64,000 nucleotides of DNA, from positions 1 to 64,000 of the forward strand of contig PAZH01000034.1 in assembly GCA_002716125.1 (NCBI GenBank). Direction: 5' to 3'. The notes under the pieces were generated by a model. The model was not told the origin of the DNA. It ran no database searches and saw nothing but the letters and a program-made list of their open reading frames with translations. The stretch is from Rhodospirillaceae bacterium. Its GTDB lineage: Bacteria > Pseudomonadota > Alphaproteobacteria > UBA8366. The position numbers were made by a program, and so were the translations under genes. The stretch's first letter is position 1. Each line of letters starts with the position of its first letter. Below, one piece after another: positions 47,744 through 56,812 of the stretch.

Positions 47744-49489
47744 CTATTTGTTTCGCGCGGCCCTTAGCTTCTCGCTCCAGCCTTCCGGCAACGCGATGCC
47801 CTTCGGCGTCGTGTACCCCAACATGCCGTTATGGATGAAGAGATAGCAGTTCGTTCGAAGTGGATCACCGGAGACCGCGATTAGGATATCTTCAGGCTCA
47901 CAGACGATCGGAACCAATCTCTCCGGATCGTCCGACTCACCGAACACCTTCGGTGCCTGTCCCAAACGGGCCATCTCCGCGAGCGACCGGCCGCCCGGCA
48001 CAAAGTTCGTATACTCAAATATATACTGCTCAAACTTGGCCGCCGTGATGCGGGCATTCTCGAAGAGCCACTGCTGAACATCGCGCTTCGACATACCGGA
48101 CTTCGCCAAGACCTGCGCAATAACCGGACTCAGCACGAGAAGCGGTTGATAGGTTCCCGTCGCGATGCCGACCGTGAAGCAAAGTTCCCAACCCGTATGT
48201 TTGATGAGGCTGTCTCCGAGATACGGTAAAACCCGCTCCGCGGAGTTGCCGAACACAGATACGATCACATTACCGCCGGTATAGCGGGAGATCGTGATTG
48301 CATTCTCGCCTTTGGCCGCGCCCAAATCCTCGGAAAGCGTCGTCCAGCCCATATCCCCAATGGCATCTTCATTCTCCGCCAGGACGACCCGCCAAGTATT
48401 TCCGAACGTTCCTTTGTCGTTCTGATGCAGAAGAAATCCCGCAACATTGCGCAAATACAGCCGCCAAAAACGCCCAACAGCCGTGTTCGGCTGGAACCCG
48501 TCCCGCAGGGCACCCTGTTCGTAATTGAAATTCAATTCCTTAATCAGACTGCCGTTGAGGACGATCAATGTCTCAGCCCCCGGCGTATTGCCGCTATGCT
48601 CCACGCCATAGCGCGGATCTGCCATCGCTTCGGCCAAGGCGATGAGAATCGGCATATATTCCGGGCGGCAGCCCGCCATAACACCGTTCACGGCCACATT
48701 CCAAACCGTTGCCGCACGATTGTCCGGCAACAGCCGGCCGATCACTTCTTCCGCGTCTCTGTCTGTAAAAGCCAGAAACGCCTGCACCTTGTCCATTGTC
48801 GGCGGCACGATCGGCAGTCCGTCCGTCCACCCGTTTTCGAGGAACAAACGATTCACTTCCTCGAATGTACCTTCGAAGAGGATTTCGCGCGGATCGGGTT
48901 CCTGAAGGGCCTGAGCCTGTGGTGGCTGTTCCGTCAAATTCCGGACCACGTCATCGACGGTCACATCCATGACGTTTGCCCGGAGTTCATCGTCGGTTTG
49001 CACATCGACATGCCCCGGCACCTTTGCCAGCGGCAAGTTCGGCATGCCGAGTCCGGACGATGTCGTACCCGCTTGTCCGACAAACCCCTCACAGACGAGG
49101 GAAGAGCTTGGAACGCCGGCTTCTTCAGCGGCTGCACTGGCCCGCAACACGGCGGGCGTACAGCTGCCTCAACAGCCCATACCGGAAATAACGGCTTCCG
49201 TACCGGTCGATTTGATCTTATCCGCCAACCCTGCGATCACAGCGTGTTCGTCCCCGCCATGCGTGGAGCCGAATTCGTCATAATTGACGAACTTGATCTT
49301 TGGATAGCGCTGTTTGAGTCCCTCTTCCAGGAGCGGGAATATCTCATCGCCGCGGAACAGATAATCCCAAACGAATCCAACGGTCTTTCCTTCCAATGAG
49401 TCGAGCCGCGTTGCGAGCGGCGCAATTTCTTGCGTCTTCTCCCCACGCGGCCAAACCACCGAATAGGTGGTGGGCTCGTTCCTAAGCAT
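47744..49489 (-). CDS. UGSC-family selenoprotein with C-terminal domain of unknown function
   Basis: Read as one frame with TGA at 49169-49171 as selenocysteine, the 581-aa product contains C106-U107-G-S-C110. The UGSC-family domain spans about residues 25-175: LEGKTVGFVWDYLFRGDEIFP, the CUGSC motif after EAVISGMG, then SLVCEGFVGQ and GMPNLPLAKVPGHVD. About 400 further residues form a domain I do not recognise, with VPPTMDKVQAFL, MAGCRPEYMPILIALAEAMAD and SRYTGGNVIVSVFG. The frame is the same on both sides of the TGA and a hairpin follows at once. I use the ATG at 49489, 6 bases after GGAGG; an ATG at 49495 touches that site. The family is known from selenoproteome surveys; its function is unproven, with a redox role likely. 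Confidence 0.85.
49140..49171 (-). promoter_or_regulatory. Selenocysteine UGA with SECIS-like hairpin
   Basis: Directly after the TGA (49169-49171), the transcript folds a 6-bp stem, GCCCGC (49152-49157) with GCGGGC (49140-49145), around the loop CGTGTT. The distance from TGA to the loop is 17 nt, and a G is the second loop base. Both fit the usual description of bacterial SECIS elements (16-37 nt; G in the first two loop positions). An outer GCTG/CAGC pairing can extend the stem after an internal loop. Confidence 0.78.
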
Positions 49490-49597
49490 GGACATCCTCC
49501 TTCATATCGAACTGATTAACTAAGGATATCGCCCCCCACTTGCGTGCGGCAAGGATCGGGGCTTGTCAGTCCCATCCGAGACGCGGCCTAATGAGAT

Positions 49598-50503
49598 ATG
49601 GCTTATTTCGAGACGATACCGTCCGGCGCGGCACTCGGTGCGGAAATCCGGGGCATCAATCTGGCCGGCCGCATTCCGGAAACGGTGGCATCGGCGCTCA
49701 AGGATGCATGGCACGAACACCTTGTCCTGTTGTTCCGGGATCAAGAGCTTGATGACGGTTCACTACTTGCGGCGGCCAATCTCTTCGGCCCGACGCAGGA
49801 AGGCGGCGCGCACAAATATTTCAAGAAAGGCGGTTTTGAAGCCGGCCGCGGTCTGCTCGCCACGCGACCCGAGATCACTGTCATCTCCAATCTCGATGAG
49901 AATGGCGTGCCGGTTCGCGAGAATGCGGGTCTCGGCAGCGGCGAGGTCGTTTGGCATTCCGATAACTCTTATATCGAAACGCCGCCGGCCGGCAGCATGC
50001 TTTATGCTATTGAAATTCCGGAAGACGGTGGAGGCGATACCTCCTTCGCAAACCAATACATGGCCTACGAAACGCTGCCAGACGTCATGAAGCTGACGAT
50101 TGCCGGCAAAGCACAGGTTCACGATTCAAGCCGCAACAGTGCGGGCGTACTCCGCCCGACGGCAAAACTACCGACCAAACCGGAGGAGGTTGAAGGCCCG
50201 ACACATCCGCTCGTCCGCATTCATCCCGACACGGGCCGCCAGGCCCTCTATTTGGGACGGCGACGAGTATGGCCGTCGAATTACATCGTCGGCCTGGAGA
50301 ACGAGAAGAGCGAGGCCTTGCTGGATCGGCTTTGGCGTCACGCGACGCAGGACGAGTTCGTTTGGACACATTCCTGGCGCGCAGGCGACGTTTTGCTGTG
50401 GGACAATCGCTGTGCCCTGCACCACCGGACCGAACTCGACCACACTCGGCCGCGCGTCCTCCATCGGACGCAGATTCAAGGCGAAGCCGTGATTGCAGGC
50501 TAA
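49598..50503 (+). CDS. TauD/TfdA-family Fe(II)/2-oxoglutarate dioxygenase (copy 1)
   Basis: The 301-aa oxygenase has the iron motif H-S-D in VVWHSDNSYIETPPAGSML, the distal His in DNRCALHHR and the 2-oxoglutarate Arg in RVLHRTQ. Members hydroxylate sulfonates, aryloxyacids or other carboxylates and thereby cleave them. It is clearly paralogous to the protein at 60314-61183, which shares PPAGS, GRxALYLGRR, LLDRLW.HATQD and WDNRC. It heads a plus-strand run with an ABM protein and a propeller protein. The substrate is unknown. Confidence 0.9.
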   Translation: MAYFETIPSGAALGAEIRGINLAGRIPETVASALKDAWHEHLVLLFRDQELDDGSLLAAANLFGPTQEGGAHKYFKKGGFEAGRGLLATRPEITVISNLDENGVPVRENAGLGSGEVVWHSDNSYIETPPAGSMLYAIEIPEDGGGDTSFANQYMAYETLPDVMKLTIAGKAQVHDSSRNSAGVLRPTAKLPTKPEEVEGPTHPLVRIHPDTGRQALYLGRRRVWPSNYIVGLENEKSEALLDRLWRHATQDEFVWTHSWRAGDVLLWDNRCALHHRTELDHTRPRVLHRTQIQGEAVIAG

Positions 50504-50571
50504 CCCTCGCCCGATTTCACCTTCGCCCTAGTTTTCACTTCAAATGGACATCACCCAGTAAGGAGAGCGAT

Positions 50572-50859
50572 ATGCGCGGCATCGTAGCGACCATCAAAGT
50601 GAAAGACGGCATGGCAAAGGATTTCGAGGCGGCCGCCATGAAGCTCGTTGAAGCGGTCAACGCCAACGAGCCGGATTGCCTGCTCTATCAATTGTACCGC
50701 ACTGACGACGCGCACACCTATGTCTTCATGGAGCGCTACAAGGACGAGGCCGCAACGGAGTTCCACCGCAACTCGGACCACTTCAAGACCCTTGGCGCGG
50801 CGATGGGGCCGTTCATGGCCGGCCGCCCGGATGTGGTGCGTATGGAAGAGGTCGAATAG
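50572..50859 (+). CDS. ABM-domain (quinol-monooxygenase-like) protein
   Basis: The 95-aa protein has the full ABM pattern: MRGIVATIKVKDGMAKDFEA, a helix to NEPDCLLYQLYRTDD, then TYVFMERYKDEAATEFHRNS, and a final helix and strand. AAGGAG lies 6-7 bases before the ATG at 50572, which decides the start although the frame is open further upstream. It sits between TauD and the propeller gene, gaps of 68 and 17 bp, and may act on the same aromatic or quinone-like compound. It is distinct in sequence from the ABM protein at 66-374. Confidence 0.85.
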   Translation: MRGIVATIKVKDGMAKDFEAAAMKLVEAVNANEPDCLLYQLYRTDDAHTYVFMERYKDEAATEFHRNSDHFKTLGAAMGPFMAGRPDVVRMEEVE

Positions 50860-50876
50860 CGGCGCGATTTTGTTTC

Positions 50877-51764
50877 ATGAAGCTGAACGTCACACGCCTC
50901 GGCGAAGGTCCAATCATCCGCCCGGAAATGGACGGGCGTATGGGAACGAACATCAATGGCCCTTCCCTTATCCGGGCGCCCGATTGGCTGCCGAATCCAC
51001 TCGGCCGGTATTACCTCTACTTCGCGCATCACAATGGGACCTATATTCGCCTCGCGGTTTCGGATTCCCTCACCGGTCCTTGGCGGATGCATGAAGCGGG
51101 CGTACTCGATCTCGCGGATAGTTATTTCATCGATCATATCGCATCTCCCGATATTTATATCGACGATGACGCGCGGAAGATTCGCCTCTATTTCCATGGC
51201 CGGACCGGATACAAACCGGACGGCAGCCAAATTCAAGGCACCCGCGTCGCTGAGTCGTCGGATGGCTTGAACTTTACAATTCATGAGCCGGATATTGGCC
51301 CCGCCTATTTCAAGGTCTTTCAACAAAACGGCGCCTATTTCGCTTTAGCCCGCAGCGCGGAACTATTGAGCTCGCCCGATGGGTTTCAGCTGTTCGAGTC
51401 CTTTGGCGTTCCAGAAGGATTTCCCGCGAACATCCGGCATGTCGCGCTTTGGCGGCGGAGTGCGACGGAGATGACCGTCTTCCACACGGTCATCGGCGAG
51501 GCGCCAGAAGTTATTTACGCCTGCCGCTTCCATATGGATGGCGATCCATCCGACTTGCGGGCGGATGAATCGGTCGAAGTCCTGCGGCCCGAACGCGCAT
51601 TCGAAGGTGCGGATCTACCGGCAACGCCGTCAAAAGTGGGGGCCATCGACATCCGCGTCAATGAGCTTCGCGATCCGGATATCTTCATCAACGACGATGG
51701 CACGGTTTACATGCCATACTCGATCGCAGGCGAAGCCGGCATTGCCCTCGCGAAAATCAGCTAG
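50877..51764 (+). CDS. GH43-like five-bladed beta-propeller protein
   Basis: This 295-aa protein resembles the glycoside hydrolase 43/32/62/68 propeller superfamily. It has NGPSLIRAPDW near the N-terminus, YYLYFAHHNGTYIRLAVSDSLTGPW, SPDIYIDDDARKIRLYFHG and a closing LRDPDIFINDDGTVYMPYSI. Repeated D-P/S-D-I-Y/F-I-N/D-D-D blade motifs are clear, but catalytic residues cannot be assigned. There is no signal peptide, so an intracellular sugar-ester or lactone substrate is more likely than a polysaccharide. It overlaps the HyuB copy 2 stop by 4 bp (CTAG). Confidence 0.7.
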   Translation: MKLNVTRLGEGPIIRPEMDGRMGTNINGPSLIRAPDWLPNPLGRYYLYFAHHNGTYIRLAVSDSLTGPWRMHEAGVLDLADSYFIDHIASPDIYIDDDARKIRLYFHGRTGYKPDGSQIQGTRVAESSDGLNFTIHEPDIGPAYFKVFQQNGAYFALARSAELLSSPDGFQLFESFGVPEGFPANIRHVALWRRSATEMTVFHTVIGEAPEVIYACRFHMDGDPSDLRADESVEVLRPERAFEGADLPATPSKVGAIDIRVNELRDPDIFINDDGTVYMPYSIAGEAGIALAKIS

Positions 51765-53443
51765 TCGTCTCCGGCGTCGGCAAGCCTGTCGTCTCCGTAG
51801 TGCCGGCGGACATAGTCCTCGCTTACCAGTCCCGCACGCAAATCCCGTTGAATGGCCGCTTCCGAGCGCTCAGTGGGACTGCCGAAACCGCCGCCGCCTG
51901 GCGCACGGCAGAGAAACCGGTCTCCCGGCCCAAGGGTCCGTTGAATGCCCGGCTCTTGCCGTTCACCGTTGACGTAGAGCTCGCCGTTGGGCGCGCCGCC
52001 ACCGCCCTGAACACCCGGTACCGGATGGATAAAACGCCCGCCGCGGAAACTCACCAGAATGTCGTCAAGCGGTCCCAGGTCGTCGCCCAGCACCTCGACC
52101 TCGAATTCCTGACCGAAACCGCCCCGGAACTCGCCTGGTCCGGCTGAATCCTGCCAAAGCGCCCGTTTGTTCACGAGGATTGGCACCTCGCTCTCCAGGA
52201 CTTCGACCGGCGTGTTGCCGACGTTGACAGGAAAAGTCAGGCAAGAAACCCCGTCGCTGTCGGGGCGTGCGCCCATACCGCCATTGATGCAATTGAGTGG
52301 AGCGAACGGCGTGCCGTCCTGCTTCTTACCGAAAAGGTACTGCCCCCACATCGGTGTCGAACCCGATCCGGAGACAATGCGCTCCGGCACCGCGTCCGCC
52401 AACGCGCAATAAATGATCTCCGCCAGATGGTTCCCAATGGCGGTCCGCGCAAATGTTGGGGCCGGGAAGGTGCAGTTCACGATCGTGCCTTCATCGGCTT
52501 TGATCGTCAGGACCCGCAGCGTACCTTCATTGATCTTAATCGGCAGGTCGAGGGCCGCGTTGACGGCAAAGGTCGTATAGGAGGAGGCGTAGGTCAGTGT
52601 ACAGTTTACTGCCGACTTCACTTGTGGCGAACTGCCGCCGTAATCGATCTCAATGGATTCATGGTCAACGGTCACCTTGCAGCGAATCGTGACCTCTTCG
52701 CCGTTCTCGATATCGATAACCGCTTCATGGCGAAACACGCCGTCCGGTAGTTTCGCGACTTCGGCGCGCGCGAGCGCCTCGCTTCGTTCGATGATTTCGT
52801 CTGCCAAATCTTGCAGATCGGCCCAGCCACGCTCGATACAAATGCCCTTCATGCGTTCGCATCCGACGTGGTTGGCGGCAAATTGCGCGCGCAAGTCGCC
52901 AACGACCGTACCGGCGGAGCGCACGTTATTCTCGATAAAAGCGAGAACGTCCGTATTCAACTCGCCCGCCTTGAAGATCTTCAGATGCGGGATGCGCAGG
53001 CCTTCCTCGTAATTGTCGCGACTTTCCGTCGTCGCCCGCCGCCCGCCGATATCGACATGGTGACAGCAGGACACGGTGTAGCCGATCAAAACGCCTTCGA
53101 AGAATACCGGTGTCGTCACCGTAATATCATTGTGGTGGCCGCTCCCATCCCAAGGGTTGTTGCCGATCAGGACATCACCATCGACAAGCGTTTCGGGCGG
53201 GTTATCCCGCAGCATGCTACGCAGCATATGGCCCAACGGGCCGCAGAGGCCTGGCGTAGAATCGGGGGATTGCGCCAATAATCGGGCGTCCCGGTCAAAG
53301 ATCGCCGTCGCGTAGTCGTTCACATCGCGCACAACGGTCGAAAACGACGTACGTTTCAAAGTCGCCGCCAACTCGTCCACCGTCGAATTCAAACGGCGCC
53401 AGAACATCTCCAATGTGATCGGGTCGAGTTTTGCATCCGTCAT
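51761..53443 (-). CDS. Hydantoinase/oxoprolinase family protein HyuB (copy 2)
   Basis: The 560-aa HyuB has family blocks similar to copy 1: DRDARLLAQSPDSTPGLCGPLGHML, NNPWDGSGHHNDITV, YGGSSPQVKSAVNC and a C-terminal RAPGGGGFGSPTERS. It differs from copy 1 in many core positions, so it is an older paralogue rather than a recent duplicate. GGAGG lies 6 bases before the ATG and the start overlaps the hyuA stop (ATGA, 53440-53443). Together with the CaiB gene it forms an operon. Confidence 0.92.
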   Translation of the reverse strand: MTDAKLDPITLEMFWRRLNSTVDELAATLKRTSFSTVVRDVNDYATAIFDRDARLLAQSPDSTPGLCGPLGHMLRSMLRDNPPETLVDGDVLIGNNPWDGSGHHNDITVTTPVFFEGVLIGYTVSCCHHVDIGGRRATTESRDNYEEGLRIPHLKIFKAGELNTDVLAFIENNVRSAGTVVGDLRAQFAANHVGCERMKGICIERGWADLQDLADEIIERSEALARAEVAKLPDGVFRHEAVIDIENGEEVTIRCKVTVDHESIEIDYGGSSPQVKSAVNCTLTYASSYTTFAVNAALDLPIKINEGTLRVLTIKADEGTIVNCTFPAPTFARTAIGNHLAEIIYCALADAVPERIVSGSGSTPMWGQYLFGKKQDGTPFAPLNCINGGMGARPDSDGVSCLTFPVNVGNTPVEVLESEVPILVNKRALWQDSAGPGEFRGGFGQEFEVEVLGDDLGPLDDILVSFRGGRFIHPVPGVQGGGGAPNGELYVNGERQEPGIQRTLGPGDRFLCRAPGGGGFGSPTERSEAAIQRDLRAGLVSEDYVRRHYGDDRLADAGDD

Positions 53444-55521
53444 GCTGTACCTCCGCGTCCTGCCAATTCCACCAGAAGACTGCCGTACGCGTCTACCTTC
53501 AGCTGGCCGTCACTACCGATAATTGTCGTCGATTCATTCTCTTGCACGATGACAGGCCCACTGCATTCGAAGCCCGGCGAAAGATGGGCACGCTCATAAA
53601 CCGCATGGTCGAGAAAGCCGCCCGCCACGGGGCAGTAGGCTTGGCGGCGACCGATCGGGTCCGCCGTGCCGTCACCGGTCTCCGCGACCAACGAAATGTC
53701 GCCCATCGAAGCCGTCGCGGTCAGACGAAGATTGATGAACTCCAGTTCTAAGTCGTCGTATGTCCGCCCATAGAGTTTCCGGTACGTCTCGTCGAACCAT
53801 CCACGCACATCGTCGGCCGTCGCATCCGCAAGTAGCGCATCCGGTAACGGGATCGCCACATTGTATCCTTGGCCGACATACCGCATGTCCGCCGACCGTT
53901 CGTAGGAAAGAGCCTCCGGATCAACAGAATCCGGCATGCGTTCCTGGCATTCGGAGGCCATCGCGGCAAAGAGCGTATCCAGTGAACCAAAATCCGCCGC
54001 CGCAACCCGCACGCGGTTCGTGCGAACCGTGTCGTAACTCACGGGCGCCACGACCATGCCGATGGCCGACGCGACACCAGCCCGCGGCGGAATCAACACG
54101 CGACTTATGCCCAGGCGCCGCGCCAAGTCGACCGCGTGGACCGGACCGCAACCGCCGAATGCCACCAAAGTGTAAAACGCCGGATCTTCGCCGTGTTCCG
54201 TCACGTAGACCTTCGCGGCAGCGGCCATATTCTCGTTCACGATCCCGTGGATACCGAACGCGGCTTCCGTCACGTCGAGGCCAAGTGGTTCGCCGACGGT
54301 GTTGGCAATTGCCGCTTCGGCCGCCGCCTTGTCGAGCGACATCTCCGCCCCTAGGAAATGCGCCGGATCGAGGTAACCTAAAACAAGGTCCGCATCGGAG
54401 ACGCTCGGTTGCGTGCCGCCTTGGCCATAGCAAGCCGGCCCCGGGTCGGCACCCGCGCTTTCCGGTCCCACTTGTAGTGTGCCGACCTCCGAAATATGGG
54501 CCAGCGATCCACCGCCTGCGCCGATCTCCATCAAATCAAGAACAGGAACGCGGACCGGTATACCGCTGCCGCGTTTGAAGCGATGGACATGCGCCACCTC
54601 GAACTCCGTCGTACGGGAAACCCGTCCGTCTTGAACCAGGCACATCTTCGCGGTTGTGCCCCCCATATCGAAGGAGAGCACATGCGATAAACCAGCGAGA
54701 CGCGCATAGTGTGCCGCCCCCAGGGCGCCCGCCGCCGGTCCGGATTCGATGATGCGTACCGGAAACTCGCGCGCTGTAGCCGAGGAATTGATCCCGCCGC
54801 TCGACTGCATCAACAGCAACTCGCCGCCCACACCCACACCCATCATGCGGTCCTCAAGCCGCGTGAGATAGCGCGCCGCCGCCGGTTTCGAATAGGCATT
54901 CACCACGGTCGTCGAAACGCGTTCGTACTCGTTGATCTCCGGCAAGACTTCCGACGACAAAGAGACCGGCAAGTCGGCCGCGATCTCCCGAATCAAGGCG
55001 TGTACGGCTTGCTCGTGGATCGGATTCTTATAGGCATGCAACAAACAGACAGCGAGACTTTCGACCCCTTCACGCATCAGGTGTGCGATGGTCTCGCGCA
55101 AGGCCTCCCGATCGAGTGCTTTCAGCACTTTACCGTCGGCATGAATGCGTTCCGCGGCTTCAAGCCGAAGCGCCCGCTCGACCAACGGGACCGGGAAATC
55201 GATCTTAAGGTCCCAGCCGTCATAGCGTTTCTCACGACCGATTTCGATGACGTCGCGGAAACCTTCCGTCGTGATCAAACCTGTTCGCGCGCCCTTGCGT
55301 TCGATTACCGCATTAATGACGAGGGTCGTGCCGTGAATATGAGTCGACAGCGCCGCGTGATCCCCGCCGTTCATTAAGGCGGCAACGCCGTTCTCGACAG
55401 CTTCGGACGGATCGGACGGCGTTGTCAGTCGTTTGTGAATACGAATGTCGCCGGTCTCAGTATCGACAAGGGCAAAATCCGTAAACGTCCCGCCGATATC
55501 GCTGCCGAGGCTCAAAGCCAT
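53440..55521 (-). CDS. Hydantoinase/oxoprolinase family protein HyuA (copy 2)
   Basis: The 693-aa HyuA has GSDIGGTFTDFALVDTETG at the N-terminus, HGTTLVINAVIERKGARTGLITTEGFRDVIEIGRE, the second nucleotide loop FDMGGTTAKMCLV and FGGCGPVHAVDLA. The FGGCGP form (FAYGGAGP in copy 1) separates the two copies by subtype. It acts with the coupled HyuB on a cyclic amide, lactam or ketone. It starts 9 bp after the CoA-transferase gene. Confidence 0.92.
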   Translation of the reverse strand: MALSLGSDIGGTFTDFALVDTETGDIRIHKRLTTPSDPSEAVENGVAALMNGGDHAALSTHIHGTTLVINAVIERKGARTGLITTEGFRDVIEIGREKRYDGWDLKIDFPVPLVERALRLEAAERIHADGKVLKALDREALRETIAHLMREGVESLAVCLLHAYKNPIHEQAVHALIREIAADLPVSLSSEVLPEINEYERVSTTVVNAYSKPAAARYLTRLEDRMMGVGVGGELLLMQSSGGINSSATAREFPVRIIESGPAAGALGAAHYARLAGLSHVLSFDMGGTTAKMCLVQDGRVSRTTEFEVAHVHRFKRGSGIPVRVPVLDLMEIGAGGGSLAHISEVGTLQVGPESAGADPGPACYGQGGTQPSVSDADLVLGYLDPAHFLGAEMSLDKAAAEAAIANTVGEPLGLDVTEAAFGIHGIVNENMAAAAKVYVTEHGEDPAFYTLVAFGGCGPVHAVDLARRLGISRVLIPPRAGVASAIGMVVAPVSYDTVRTNRVRVAAADFGSLDTLFAAMASECQERMPDSVDPEALSYERSADMRYVGQGYNVAIPLPDALLADATADDVRGWFDETYRKLYGRTYDDLELEFINLRLTATASMGDISLVAETGDGTADPIGRRQAYCPVAGGFLDHAVYERAHLSPGFECSGPVIVQENESTTIIGSDGQLKVDAYGSLLVELAGRGGTA

Positions 55522-55530
55522 GATGAATAC

Positions 55531-56703
55531 CTAGCCCTGCCAGCCAACCGCCTTCTCTTCGATCAAGGCGTCGACATCGGCTTCCGCAAATCCCCATTCC
55601 ACGAGGCCGGAGCGTGTATCCGCGCCATAATCGGGCGCGGCACCTTTCACGGAACCAGGTGTGCGGCTAAAGCGCGGCGCCGGGTTCGGTTGCGGCACGC
55701 CTTCAACATCGACGAACGTGCCACGCGCCTTGTTGTGCGGGTGATCCGGCGCTTCATTAAATGTCAGCACAGGTGCAAAACAAATATCCGTGCCTTCCAT
55801 GATTTCGCACCATTCGTCGCGAGTCTTCGTCTTGAAAATCGCCGCGAATTTCTCCGACATCGCCGGCCAGTGCGCGGTATCCATCTGCGGCGGCAAGGTA
55901 TTGTCACCAGCGAGGCCAAGCTTATCCAAGAGTATGGCGTAGAACTTCGCTTCGATCGACGCGATGGAGACAAACTTCTCGTCGCTGGTTTCATAGCAGC
56001 GATAGAAATGCGCACCGCCATCCAAGAAGTTGCTCTCACGTTCATGATTGTAGTCGCCGACCGCAGCCATGCCGTAGATCCCAAGCGCCAAATAAGCGGA
56101 GCCTTCCGTCATCGAAATATCGACGACCTGTCCTTCTCCCGAATTTCGAGCTTCATAGACACCCGCGAGAATACCGAGCGCCATCGACATCGCACCGCCC
56201 CCCATATCAGCGACGACATTCAGCGGCGGAATCGGTTTCTCTTTCGAGCCAACGGCATGAACGATACCAGTCAGCGACAAGTAGTTCAGGTCATGACCCG
56301 CGGCATGCGCCAAAGGTCCCGTTTGCCCCCATCCCGTCATCCGCGCATAAATCAGTTTCTTATTGCGGGCGAAGCAATCCTCCGGCCCAAGGCCGAGTTT
56401 TTCAGTCACGCCTGGACGAAACGGGTCTACCAACACGTCCGCTTCCTCGACCAACTTCAAGATCGTCTCCAAACCTTTCGAATGTTTCAGATCGACTGAG
56501 ACGGATTTTCGCCCGCGGCGGGTTAAGTCGGTGCGACGGTCTCGCCCGATCCCGAGACCGGCATCCGCGTTCCGATCGATCCGCAATACATCGGCGCCGA
56601 GATCGCTCATGAGACTGCAACAGAGTGGCGCAGGCCCTATACCCGCCAATTCCAAAATCTTCAGGCCCGCAAGCGGCCCGCCTTTTCCATTGTCCGTGCT
56701 CAT
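55531..56703 (-). CDS. CaiB/BaiF family CoA-transferase or racemase
   Basis: The 390-aa family III CoA-transferase has LKILELAGIGPAPLCCSLMSDLGADVLRI, GRDRRTDLTRRGRKSVSVDLK and the catalytic Asp in VVDISMTEGSAYLALG. The start resembles alpha-methylacyl-CoA racemase (AGIGPAPF) more than formyl-CoA transferase, so racemisation of a 2-methylacyl-CoA is possible. It is first in the operon with hyuA and hyuB copy 2, suggesting a carboxylic-acid pathway activated as CoA esters. Confidence 0.92.
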   Translation of the reverse strand: MSTDNGKGGPLAGLKILELAGIGPAPLCCSLMSDLGADVLRIDRNADAGLGIGRDRRTDLTRRGRKSVSVDLKHSKGLETILKLVEEADVLVDPFRPGVTEKLGLGPEDCFARNKKLIYARMTGWGQTGPLAHAAGHDLNYLSLTGIVHAVGSKEKPIPPLNVVADMGGGAMSMALGILAGVYEARNSGEGQVVDISMTEGSAYLALGIYGMAAVGDYNHERESNFLDGGAHFYRCYETSDEKFVSIASIEAKFYAILLDKLGLAGDNTLPPQMDTAHWPAMSEKFAAIFKTKTRDEWCEIMEGTDICFAPVLTFNEAPDHPHNKARGTFVDVEGVPQPNPAPRFSRTPGSVKGAAPDYGADTRSGLVEWGFAEADVDALIEEKAVGWQG

Positions 56704-56812
56704 TTCGAACGATCCTCTAGGTAATGACTGTTTGAAGGCGCGAAGTAATGTAGCATCCAGGCGCTTTACCGCCAGCGGCAGGGCACGAAATTAGCTTGAT
56801 GCGGGGGAACGG

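Noticed and set aside
53760-56499. Long plus-strand open frames (272 and 354 codons) opposite HyuA copy 2 and the CaiB gene
   Set aside because: Arg/Pro/His-rich translations without domain pattern; both opposing genes are full-length family members.
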